Positions 7,240-14,790 of a stretch of 64,000 bases of DNA are shown in pieces; position 1 is the stretch's first letter; each line of letters opens with the position of its first letter. This DNA is from Ktedonobacterales bacterium (lineage in GTDB: Bacteria; Chloroflexota; Ktedonobacteria; Ktedonobacterales; DATBGS01): NCBI GenBank assembly GCA_036557285.1, contig DATBHW010000045.1, positions 17,718 to 81,717 on the forward strand, written 5' to 3'. Below the pieces are notes generated by a model. The model saw nothing but the letters and a program-made list of their open reading frames with translations, was not told where the DNA came from and did not search any database. The translations under genes and the position numbers were made by a program.

Positions 7240-9792
7240 TCACCTCCTTACCTCTCCGCTTGCCAACTGGCTCTGGATCAGGTGGGTATAGTAGCCATTA
7301 CGGCTGAGCAATTCCTCATGAGTTCCACGCTCGACAATAGTGCCTTGATCCATGACCAGGATAAGATCGGCATTGCGAATAGTACTCAAGCGGTGCGCAA
7401 TGATGATTTGCGTGCAGCGTAACGCGTGTAAGTTGCGTTCGACGGCCTGTTCGGTTACGACATCCAGTGCGCTGGTAGCCTCATCCAGCAACAGTATAAC
7501 CGGATTCGTTGCCAGCGCCCGTGCGAGTCCCAGCCGCTGGCGTTGGCCTCCAGAAAGGGCGCTTCCACCCTCCGCAACAGCGGTTTCGTACTCCATCGGC
7601 ATCTGAAGGATGTCCGTGTGGATGGCAGCGGCTGAGGCAGCCTGGACGATTTGCTCCATCGGCATTCCAGGGTGATTGAGGGCAATGTTTTCTCGGATAG
7701 ATCCGCTGAAAAGCGTCGTGCCCTGCGTTACGACTCCAAATTGTGCACGAACTGCCTGGTAATCCAGCGTCCGCAGTGAGAGACCATTGTAGTAAATCTC
7801 TCCAGTCGTCGGCAGATACAGGCCCAGCAGCAGCATGCCCAGTGTACTTTTGCCTGACCCGGTGCGCCCGACAATGGCTACCTTCTGTTGGGGATGAATT
7901 ACCAGGTGAATATCATGCAGCACGACTGGGGATTGCGGCGCATATTGAAACTGCACATGCTCCAGGCGAATATGCCCAGTGAGTCGTGGTGGTTGGCTGA
8001 CCGCCTGTATCGGTTGCTCTGGCTCTGCTTCCAGCACATCAGCCACTCGTTCCAGGTGGGAGCGCACCAGTTGAAGCTGTTGCCCATTTGACACCAGCGA
8101 GCCGAGAGGCGTCAGGAAGGACGTAACCAGGGCCACCAGGGCCAGCATGGTTCCTGCATCGAGCGCGCCATTAAGGACTTGCGCGGTCCCGATGACGAGC
8201 AAGAGCAAAGGGGCAAACGCACGCAGGTTCGTCACCAGCGTATCCACCAGAGACGAGAAGTAGTTCCGACGTACCGAGGCATTCATTTGCTCGAAGAAAA
8301 GATTGGTCCAGCGCTCCAGTGCTCGCTGTTCGGCTCCTGCTGCCTTGAGAGTCGTGACCCCCACCAGGGCTTCGGCGGCATAGCCCTGAAATTTCCCCTG
8401 AGTGAGTAGCTCCTGCTTGGCAAGCGGTTGGATCATACGCGTGGAAACGATAAGCATGACCACTTGCAGGAGGCCAATAGCCAGGGTCAACCACGCAAAG
8501 ATAGCTGACTGGCTGAAGAGGATAATGAGATAGGTGATGACAAAACTGCCATCGAGGAACGTTGAGATCAACTGATTGCTGATGGTGTCACGAATGATGC
8601 TATTGCTGCTTAAACGGGCGAGAATATCGCCGCTTGAACGCTGATGGAAGAAGCGGAGCGGCAGCGAGAGTAACTGCTCAAAGAAGTTGAGCATCATTCG
8701 GGTATCCACGCGGGTTTGCAAATAGAGCAGGAGTGAGGCCCGCAGCAGCATGACGACCGATTGGGCTGCAATGAGAATGAACAAGCCGATAGCTAGCACC
8801 AGCAAGACATCCTTGAGCTTGAAAGGAAGAATCTGATCGATCACAATAGCCGTCAGGAGGGGCACAGCCAGCCCAAAAAGCTGGAGCAAGAGCGAGGCGC
8901 CAAGGATTTGCGCCAGAGACACTGGAGCAATTTTCAGGTAGTTCAACACATAGCCACGCAGATCGATCTTTCGTCCCCTGGTAGTCTGGTCAAAACGTAC
9001 ACCTGGCTCCAGCATGATCACAATACCAGTGAAGCCGTTGAAAAACTCTTCGCTGCTCAGACGGCGGCGTCCCAGTCCAGGATCAACGACTTCTACCTGG
9101 TGAGAAGACGCCCGCTCGACGATCATAAAGTGGTTGAACTCCCAGTGAATAATGGCTGGCAAGGTGATCAGCCGGAGGTCGTTTTCCTGGAGCGAGACGG
9201 CTCGGACACGGAGGCCATAGGTGCGCGCAGCTTTGACAATATCCAGGGCAGAGAGACCATCGCGCCCGACCTGGCAATGTTCGCGCACTTCGGAAACGCT
9301 GGTTCTTCGCCCGTAATAGCTCAGGATCATGGCGAGGCAGGCGGCGCCACATTCCACCACGCTCATCTGAAGCAAGACGGGTACCCGTCGTGGTCGCAGC
9401 TTCGCCAAAAGTTTTCGCCACCGGGAAAGCCTTGCCTGCTGCGGTGGTGCGATGCGAGCTGTTTCAGACGCTGCCGTCTGAGCAGGAGCAGGCTCTTGGG
9501 TTCCAGCCAGAGCAGCCGACTTTGTTGGCAGGGGAAGCTGCGCTCGGTCTCGTTCAAGCTCTTCCTGAATCAACGCGCTGAGCGCGCGCGTTTGCCTGGC
9601 TTGCGCCTGCTCGCGGTGTTCAATGACTTGCGCCAGGGCTGGTGAGACCCCCTGTGGCTGCCCTGGAGTAATGAGACCGCTGAGCAACGCTGACCGGCGC
9701 TGGTAGTACAGCCGCCGCTCTTCGGGCGAAAGCAGAACCGTCGTCTCGTCATCTTCAGTTCCCGGTGGGGGGAGATAGTCACGGCGGTCCAT
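7240..9792 (-). CDS. lanT: Bacteriocin-type ABC exporter with N-terminal C39 peptidase (LanT)
   Basis: This 850-residue protein is expected to cleave the leader of the RiPP precursor and export the product. Residues 1-130 are a hydrophilic N-terminal extension. A C39 peptidase domain follows at about 137-262, with catalytic Cys148 (VECGAACLAM), His221 (NHFMIVE) and Asp237 (VVDPGLG). Then come a six-helix ABC membrane domain and an ATPase with Walker A GRTGSGKST (642-650), signature LSGGQ (746-750), Walker B LLLDE (Asp770) and H-loop His800. All catalytic residues are present. It is four bases downstream of hlyD and cotranscribed with it. This is the peptidase/ATPase of an NHLM-type export system; the second, peptidase-free ABC protein often found in such loci is absent here. 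Confidence 0.95.
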   Translation of the reverse strand: MDRRDYLPPPGTEDDETTVLLSPEERRLYYQRRSALLSGLITPGQPQGVSPALAQVIEHREQAQARQTRALSALIQEELERDRAQLPLPTKSAALAGTQEPAPAQTAASETARIAPPQQARLSRWRKLLAKLRPRRVPVLLQMSVVECGAACLAMILSYYGRRTSVSEVREHCQVGRDGLSALDIVKAARTYGLRVRAVSLQENDLRLITLPAIIHWEFNHFMIVERASSHQVEVVDPGLGRRRLSSEEFFNGFTGIVIMLEPGVRFDQTTRGRKIDLRGYVLNYLKIAPVSLAQILGASLLLQLFGLAVPLLTAIVIDQILPFKLKDVLLVLAIGLFILIAAQSVVMLLRASLLLYLQTRVDTRMMLNFFEQLLSLPLRFFHQRSSGDILARLSSNSIIRDTISNQLISTFLDGSFVITYLIILFSQSAIFAWLTLAIGLLQVVMLIVSTRMIQPLAKQELLTQGKFQGYAAEALVGVTTLKAAGAEQRALERWTNLFFEQMNASVRRNYFSSLVDTLVTNLRAFAPLLLLVIGTAQVLNGALDAGTMLALVALVTSFLTPLGSLVSNGQQLQLVRSHLERVADVLEAEPEQPIQAVSQPPRLTGHIRLEHVQFQYAPQSPVVLHDIHLVIHPQQKVAIVGRTGSGKSTLGMLLLGLYLPTTGEIYYNGLSLRTLDYQAVRAQFGVVTQGTTLFSGSIRENIALNHPGMPMEQIVQAASAAAIHTDILQMPMEYETAVAEGGSALSGGQRQRLGLARALATNPVILLLDEATSALDVVTEQAVERNLHALRCTQIIIAHRLSTIRNADLILVMDQGTIVERGTHEELLSRNGYYTHLIQSQLASGEVRR

Positions 9793-9796
9793 TCGC

Positions 9797-10375
9797 TTAC
9801 CCTCCCAAGACCCCTTGCAGCAACTCTGGCAACAGCGAGAGTACCGAGCGCGACCCTACCTGGACCTGGGCGCTGATCCTCCTACCGACAGACATATCAG
9901 GGGGGAGTGGTGTTGCCAGTGTGGCTGTCACAATGACCGAGGGCTGGCTGATGGTAAAGGCCAGATCACCAGTGAGTCCGTAGCGCGTCCGAGCATTAGC
10001 CGGGGTGATGACGCCCACTTCAATTGCGCGAATAACTGCCTGGAATTGCTCACCAGTTGCCGCAAGCTGAAGGTTGACTGCTTGCCCAACCTGCACTTCC
10101 GGGGAGAGGGGGAAAGGGACAAAGAGTAGCGCCAGCACTTCGCCGGTGTGCTGAGGCGTGATCTGCTCATTTTGGATAAACAGTCCTGCCGCCCCGGCGT
10201 ATCTTGGTACCTGTGCTTGCCAGGCAAGCACAATGGAAGTGAGCAGAAGCCCCAGGAGTATCCACAGGCAAAGGAGGAAGGGTGGGGCAACCGAGCGTGG
10301 TAAGATGGTTTTCTCCTGCCGCTGTGCATAGTGATCGAGCGCCTGCTGGCGAAAAATGTGCTGTCGCTGGACCAT
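9797..10375 (-). CDS. Short HlyD-like membrane fusion partner of LanT
   Basis: The 192-residue product has a short cytosolic N-terminus, one membrane helix around residues 32-52 (CLWILLGLLLTSIVLAW), and an extracytoplasmic beta-barrel-like part containing the paired segments VQVGQAVNLQL and MSVGRRISAQVQVG. It lacks the long coiled coil of classical HlyD, as in the NHLM export family. The frame is open up to 10534, but ATG 10375 has GGTGGAG eight bases upstream and gives the natural start. It lies just upstream of lanT on the same strand. Its promoter region carries one copy of the cluster-wide CAGT element (10478-10510). Confidence 0.8.
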   Translation of the reverse strand: MVQRQHIFRQQALDHYAQRQEKTILPRSVAPPFLLCLWILLGLLLTSIVLAWQAQVPRYAGAAGLFIQNEQITPQHTGEVLALLFVPFPLSPEVQVGQAVNLQLAATGEQFQAVIRAIEVGVITPANARTRYGLTGDLAFTISQPSVIVTATLATPLPPDMSVGRRISAQVQVGSRSVLSLLPELLQGVLGG

Positions 10376-10451
10376 GCTACATGCTCCACCGTTCCAATGT
10401 TCACCTCGCAAGATCCTGCGGGCGGTTCTGAGCGCGTGTTTGACACTGCTC

Positions 10452-10510
10452 AGCGTAGCAGAAACGGCAGGGCAAAAACAGGTACAACTGGTACTGGAAC
10501 TGATACAATT
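10452..10510 (-). promoter_or_regulatory. CAGT-repeat operator A and -10 box of hlyD-lanT
   Basis: The element at 10478-10510, read on the minus strand, has three CAGT blocks at a strict 6-base period, ending CCAGTTGTACCTGT. Twenty bases further on is TACGCT (10457-10452), a reasonable -10 box. No -35 hexamer is seen, as expected for an activator-dependent promoter. Two close relatives of this element lie at 13541-13573 and 14167-14200. Confidence 0.65.
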
Positions 10511-10570
10511 CACCCGGCCAGACGGGCAGAGCAATAGAACAAACGCCGGAGAGAAAGCAAGAGCGTGGAG

Positions 10571-13500
10571 TCATTCTACGCTTGCCCGATCAGTGGGCAA
10601 GGGAAGCTCTTCAAGCGCCTGCTGGATGACTCCTGCGTAGAGTTGCTCACCAAGGCGATGGAGGATGATCAGTGCCGCCTCGAAGTGTTCGCGCGCTGGC
10701 CCAGTCTCCCCTCGCAGGTGAGAAACCCGCCCTGCTACAAAGAGCGTTTTGGCTTCGGCGTAGGGCCAGGGCATCTCTCGACAAAGTTTCAATGCTGCTT
10801 CTAGTGCCTCCTCAGCCTCTTGCCAACGCGCTTGTTTTGCTGCGAGCCGCGCCTGTACTAGCAACACCTCCAAAAGCACTGGCCGTAGCTGCTCGCCAGT
10901 TGCTCCAATGCGCGCCTGCTCTACCAGGCGCTGGGCCTGGGTTTTCTCTCCAAGTTCTAACTGCGCCCAGGCCACCAGCGGAAGCAGGGAGAACGGGTTC
11001 CGCTGTTCTTGTGTGGCCTCCTCCAGAAGAGGCTCCAGGCGATCACACGCTTGTTTTGGAGCGCCCAGGAGAAGCTCTTGTTCTGCCAGCATACTCTGCG
11101 CCATACGGAGCGCCAACAGGTCTTCGCTGCGTTTGGCAAGTTCAGTAGCTTCCTCCAGATACGCTCTGCCAGCCTCCTGGCCTTGAGCCAGAAGTTGCGC
11201 GCCAAAATTGAGCAGGGCATAGGCCGCTCCCCAGGGCATCCCTGCCTGGCGCAACAAGGTGATCGCTTTCTCATAATCCTGCTGGGCCTGGCGCCAGTCT
11301 CCCAGCACGGAGGCATTAAACCCACGACTTGCCAGGACATGCGCCAGAAGCACTGGCGCGTCCATCTGCTCAGCCAGAAGAGTTGCTCGCTCAGCATACT
11401 GTTTCCCAGCAATCGGTTCACCCCGCTCATCGGCAATCAGACTGAGGTTAGAGAAGACGTGACAGAGACACCGCAGATCACCAGCTTGCTCAGCCAGCGG
11501 AATGGCGGCTTCAAGCGCCTGCACTGCTTCTTTCAGACGACCGAGCAGCATAAGCACTCTGCCCAGATACCACCGTGCCACGCCCAATTGTCGGGCATCC
11601 TGGGCCTGCTGAGCCAGATCAACGGCCTGCCGCGCTGCGGATAACGCCTCGGTATTTCGGCTGCTGTTCATCAAGAGATAGGTCAGGGTGAGATACAACG
11701 CGCATCGCCGGTAGGTCGAGAACGTATAAAGGCTGGGGGAAGCAAGCCAGTGTTGCAGAAAAGGAATACCCTTTTCTGCGGCGCCGAGTGCCGCGTAGAC
11801 GTGTCCTATCTGCTCCACTACCTTTGCTTGCTCTTCAAGATCGTTGGTCTGCTGATAAAACGCAAGTGTCTCTTCGAGGATGGGAAGCGCGCCTCTATAT
11901 TGCCCGCGCACAAAGAGGACACCGCTCAGCTTAAAACGTGCCCGCGCCGCCTCGCCAGGGCGCTCCAGTTGGATCAGGCGCTCTAGCCACGCCCGGTAGT
12001 ACCGCTCGGCCTGCTCATGGGCATAGACGGTTCGGGCGTGGTCTCCGGCGAGTTCGAGATAAGCAATTGCTTTCTCTGACAGCCCGGCCTGACTATAGTG
12101 ATACGCAAGTACCGCAACTGGCGGATGCATCTCTTGTTCCAGGATTTCAGCAATTTGCTGGTGCAGGATAGCCCGCCGCACCGCGCTCATACCCTCTGCC
12201 AGCACTTCGCGAATGAGATCGTGGGCAAACGCATAGCTATGTTCGCCTTGTTCCACTAACAGCCGCGCCTGGCAAGCCTGTTCCAGAGCCAGAAGCACCG
12301 CCCGTTTGCCCCATCCCAGTTGGGTAGCCAGCGCCAGCAGAATTGATCGGCGCGCATTGTTCCCCACCACAGCTACGGCTCCCAGCAGGTACTGCGCCTC
12401 CTCTGAGAGGGCGCCGACCCGCTGCCGGATGGTTTCAGTAACCTGCCAGGGAATGGCCTCCCCGGCTGCGCCACCCCATGTTCCGGTGCGCAACCCCTGG
12501 GCGCAACTGACCAGAAAATAAGGCACACCACCAGCGCGCCGAAGAACCGTCTCCACCAGCGGCGCCTCCTGGTCTATGGTGGAGCCAGCCAGCAGCAGGC
12601 CCAGCAATTTTTCGGCATCTGGAGACGCGAGCGGGCCAAGTTCCAGGCGCTGGGCGCCAACCTCACGGGCCAAATCTGCCATTGCCAGGCTGAGGGGATC
12701 GGTTGAGAGGACTTCGTTATGGCGGTAGGCGCCGATAATGCGCAATGGTCGCCTGGCATTGGACCGAAAGAGGCTTGTCAGCAAATCGAGTGTATCAACG
12801 CTGGCCCACTGAAGATCGTCCAGAACCAACAGCGTGCCGGATGCTCCCGCGATGTTGTCCAGAAAGCGCCGCACGGCAGCAAAGAGCAATCTGCGCTCCT
12901 GGGCAGGTGGAACGTTCCAGGGAGGCAATGAGAGGCCAGCTACCTCTGCCAGTTCTGGGAGCAGCCGAAGCAACCAGCCGCACTGCTGCAACGCTTCGCG
13001 TTGCCCTGCCAGGGACTGGTGGGCCAGGTAGCGTTCCAACGCGCCAAGCAGCGGAGCATACAGTTCCTGATCGCTGTGCCGATGACAGCGGCCATCCAGG
13101 ACGCGCCAGCCATGCCGCTGCCCCTGCTGGGCAGCTTCCTGTAAGAGACGCGTTTTGCCGATACCTGGTTCACCCAGCACCAGGAGCAGGAGTGGCTCCT
13201 CATCAGCGAGGTAGCGCGCCAGAAACCTCTGCTCTTCCGTCCGCCCAACCAGCGGCAAAAGAGCGACGTTGGCAGTGGAAACATTCGCTTGAGGCTGCCA
13301 GCGAGTGACTGAAGAGGTTCGTTGGGCTGCACCTTCGAGCGTCGCGCGCTCGCTGGAATCCAGCCCCAGAGCTTCAGCCAATGTAGCCACCGTAAAAGCG
13401 AGTGGCTGTCGCTCTCCTCGTTCTAATTTGCTCAAGTAGGTGGTGCTGTAGCCAGCGCGCTCGGCCAACATTTCTTGCGTGAAATGAGCGGCTCGCCGGT

Positions 13501-13576
13501 AGCGTTTCAGCAAGACTCCGAATGAGGAAAGAACGTCGGCAGTTGTATCGGTTTCAGTATCAGTTGTACCTGTCAA
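10571..13576 (-). CDS. XRE-family HTH / AAA ATPase / TPR regulator of the lanthipeptide cluster
   Basis: A large regulator of about 1001 residues. An XRE-type helix-turn-helix lies at about residues 20-74 (FTQEMLAERAGYSTTYLSKL). An AAA ATPase follows, with Walker A GEPGIGKT (135-142) and Walker B LLVLDDLQW. The C-terminal half is alpha-helical with several TPR-like repeats. Such proteins act as ATP-dependent transcription factors in actinobacteria and Ktedonobacteria. The frame opens at GTG 13675, but a -10-like TATACT at 13652-13647 would place the transcript start near 13640, so TTG 13576, behind a purine-rich stretch, is preferred. With that start, operator B lies inside the first codons and encodes a T/D/E-rich tail; a later start is also possible. 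It sits between the genes it probably controls. Confidence 0.8.
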   Translation of the reverse strand: MTGTTDTETDTTADVLSSFGVLLKRYRRAAHFTQEMLAERAGYSTTYLSKLERGERQPLAFTVATLAEALGLDSSERATLEGAAQRTSSVTRWQPQANVSTANVALLPLVGRTEEQRFLARYLADEEPLLLLVLGEPGIGKTRLLQEAAQQGQRHGWRVLDGRCHRHSDQELYAPLLGALERYLAHQSLAGQREALQQCGWLLRLLPELAEVAGLSLPPWNVPPAQERRLLFAAVRRFLDNIAGASGTLLVLDDLQWASVDTLDLLTSLFRSNARRPLRIIGAYRHNEVLSTDPLSLAMADLAREVGAQRLELGPLASPDAEKLLGLLLAGSTIDQEAPLVETVLRRAGGVPYFLVSCAQGLRTGTWGGAAGEAIPWQVTETIRQRVGALSEEAQYLLGAVAVVGNNARRSILLALATQLGWGKRAVLLALEQACQARLLVEQGEHSYAFAHDLIREVLAEGMSAVRRAILHQQIAEILEQEMHPPVAVLAYHYSQAGLSEKAIAYLELAGDHARTVYAHEQAERYYRAWLERLIQLERPGEAARARFKLSGVLFVRGQYRGALPILEETLAFYQQTNDLEEQAKVVEQIGHVYAALGAAEKGIPFLQHWLASPSLYTFSTYRRCALYLTLTYLLMNSSRNTEALSAARQAVDLAQQAQDARQLGVARWYLGRVLMLLGRLKEAVQALEAAIPLAEQAGDLRCLCHVFSNLSLIADERGEPIAGKQYAERATLLAEQMDAPVLLAHVLASRGFNASVLGDWRQAQQDYEKAITLLRQAGMPWGAAYALLNFGAQLLAQGQEAGRAYLEEATELAKRSEDLLALRMAQSMLAEQELLLGAPKQACDRLEPLLEEATQEQRNPFSLLPLVAWAQLELGEKTQAQRLVEQARIGATGEQLRPVLLEVLLVQARLAAKQARWQEAEEALEAALKLCREMPWPYAEAKTLFVAGRVSHLRGETGPAREHFEAALIILHRLGEQLYAGVIQQALEELPLPTDRASVE

Positions 13577-13600
13577 CCTTATACCTCTTGGGAGTATGTT
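13541..13600 (+). promoter_or_regulatory. CAGT-repeat operator B and -10 box facing the DUF3237 gene
   Basis: The element at 13541-13573 ends TCAGTTGTACCTGT and contains three (C/T)(A/G)GT-type blocks six bases apart. TATGTT at 13595-13600 lies 21 bases downstream and points to the gene at 13721. The element overlaps the 5' end of the divergent regulator gene, so it could also mediate autoregulation. Confidence 0.6.
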
Positions 13601-13646
13601 CACCCCAGCCAAGGGCAAGAATCTACCTCGCACATCAGTTGCTGCT

Positions 13647-13652
13647 AGTATA
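13647..13652 (-). promoter_or_regulatory. Probable -10 box of the regulator gene
   Basis: TATACT on the minus strand (13652 down to 13647) is about 70 bases upstream of the preferred TTG start of the XRE-AAA-TPR gene. No good -35 box is visible. Confidence 0.35.
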
Positions 13653-13720
13653 GCTGAAAACGGAAGCAGACGCACGATCCAGGTTCACATTGCCATTCCC
13701 AGAAATGAGAGGTCAGAAAG

Positions 13721-14155
13721 ATGAGGCTTGAGCATCTCTGTGATATGGAACTTGGGTATCAAGGTGGCTTCACCCTGATTCAACCCTACGCCAGCGAGGA
13801 AGGGACCGGCTTTGGAACCGGGGAAGGGATTGCCTCTGGAGACCAGCTTGCTGGACGGATTCGCTGGGTGAACCATCCCCAGCGCCGCAGCGATGGCGTC
13901 ATGTTGCCTAATGCGCATGGGGTGATTACCACAGGGGACGGAGCGCCGATCCTCTTCACCTTGCAAGGGCGCACGATGGGTACCCAAACCACCCTGAGTT
14001 GGCAGGGCCAGCACCTGCTCACCGCGCTCTTCGAGGCCGAGGACGAACGCTACCGCTGGCTAAACACGACCCTGTGTATTGCCGAGGGGCGGCAAAACCC
14101 CGAGACAATGCGCTTTCAATTGCATATCTACACCTGCCTGAGTGACCAACGCTGA
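13721..14155 (+). CDS. DUF3237 domain protein in the lanthipeptide cluster
   Basis: The 144-residue product fits the DUF3237 beta-barrel family, with segments such as GRIRWVNHPQRRSDGVMLPN and HGVITTGDGAPILFTLQGR. The family has no settled biochemical function. It has no signal peptide or membrane segment. AGGTCAGAAAG lies just upstream of the ATG. The gene is divergent from the regulator, precedes the precursor gene, and has its own copy of the CAGT element (13541-13573). This suggests coexpression with the RiPP genes and a role in maturation, binding or protection. That role is inference from position only. Confidence 0.8.
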   Translation: MRLEHLCDMELGYQGGFTLIQPYASEEGTGFGTGEGIASGDQLAGRIRWVNHPQRRSDGVMLPNAHGVITTGDGAPILFTLQGRTMGTQTTLSWQGQHLLTALFEAEDERYRWLNTTLCIAEGRQNPETMRFQLHIYTCLSDQR

Positions 14156-14166
14156 ACGAGACCGAA

Positions 14167-14227
14167 ACCAGTATCAGTTTTCAGTGTCAGTTGTATCTGT
14201 TCCTGGAGCATCTTGCGCCCCTAGAAT
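14167..14227 (+). promoter_or_regulatory. CAGT-repeat operator C and -10 box of precursor-lanM
   Basis: The element at 14167-14200 ends TCAGTTGTATCTGT and has three TCAGT blocks; relative to copies A and B it carries one extra T between the first two. TAGAAT at 14222-14227 follows after 21 bases. The precursor gene starts about 100 bases further on. Confidence 0.65.
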
Positions 14228-14331
14228 AGTGGCTGTCAACGGCAGAAAGCCTCGGTTGTTGGGAAGTAGTCGGCGAAGCTAATTATAGGCAGATTCCTAG
14301 TGGTAGAAGCAAAAGAAAGGTTAAAAAACAC

Positions 14332-14667
14332 ATGGCTCAAGAGCATCAGCAACAAGACCCAATCGTCGCCAAAGCAATGCGAGACACAACATTCCGGCAG
14401 CGATTGCTCAGCGATCCCAAGGCTGCATTACAGGCCGAGTTCGGCGCCACCGTTCCCCCAGGGGTCAACATCCATATTCATCAGGAGACTCCAACGGACA
14501 TCCATATCGTCATCCCTGGAGAAGCACAAGTGGGTATGAGCGATCTATCTGATGCCGAACTCGAACAGGCTGTTGGTGGCCGCCCCCGCGATGGGGTTGG
14601 CGGAGGCTGCTGCACCTGTGGGGCGAGCACGCATCAGACGCTCTCTACACTACAGAGTTGCAGATAA
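14332..14667 (+). CDS. lanA: NHLP-leader lanthipeptide precursor
   Basis: The 111-residue product has a nitrile-hydratase-like leader peptide (NHLP). It shows the FRQRLLSDPKAALQAEFG helix near residues 21-38, the strand pair around VNIHIHQETPTDIHIVIP, and the terminal helix LSDAELEQAVGG ending in a double glycine at 82-83. The tail after it (84-111) holds a second glycine run (90-92) and a core-like segment CCTCGASTHQTLSTLQSCR. This contains Cys93, 94, 96 and 110, plus Ser/Thr at 95, 99, 100, 103, 105, 106 and 109, suitable for several lanthionine rings. The next gene is a LanM. Cleavage by the LanT C39 domain after Gly83 is expected; removal at the second glycine run by another protease is possible. 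AAAGG lies 11 bases before the ATG. Confidence 0.92.
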   Translation: MAQEHQQQDPIVAKAMRDTTFRQRLLSDPKAALQAEFGATVPPGVNIHIHQETPTDIHIVIPGEAQVGMSDLSDAELEQAVGGRPRDGVGGGCCTCGASTHQTLSTLQSCR

Positions 14668-14710
14668 GCCAGGGCCAGGCTAGCAAAACGATTAGTTCAA
14701 GCTTCCTCTT

Positions 14711-14741
14711 CTTGCCTCGTCGGATTTTCTGGCGAGGCAAG
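14711..14741 (+). terminator. Hairpin between precursor and lanM (attenuator)
   Basis: CTTGCCTCG (14711-14719) and CGAGGCAAG (14733-14741) form a perfect 9-bp stem with a 13-base loop. The downstream sequence is pyrimidine-rich (CTCCCTTT) rather than a full T run. It may act as a partial terminator or mRNA stabiliser, giving more precursor than enzyme. Confidence 0.55.
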
Positions 14742-14790
14742 CTCCCTTTGCATCTTGAGTGGAGCAGTCATTTCGGCGCAACAAGGGGGA

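Noticed and set aside
10376..10534. N-terminal extension of the HlyD-like protein
   Set aside because: The added residues are Cys/Ser-rich with no similarity, and the extension covers operator A; ATG 10375 has a good ribosome site.
13577..13675. N-terminal extension of the XRE-AAA-TPR regulator
   Set aside because: It contains the likely -10 box (13652-13647), so it is probably upstream of the transcript start.
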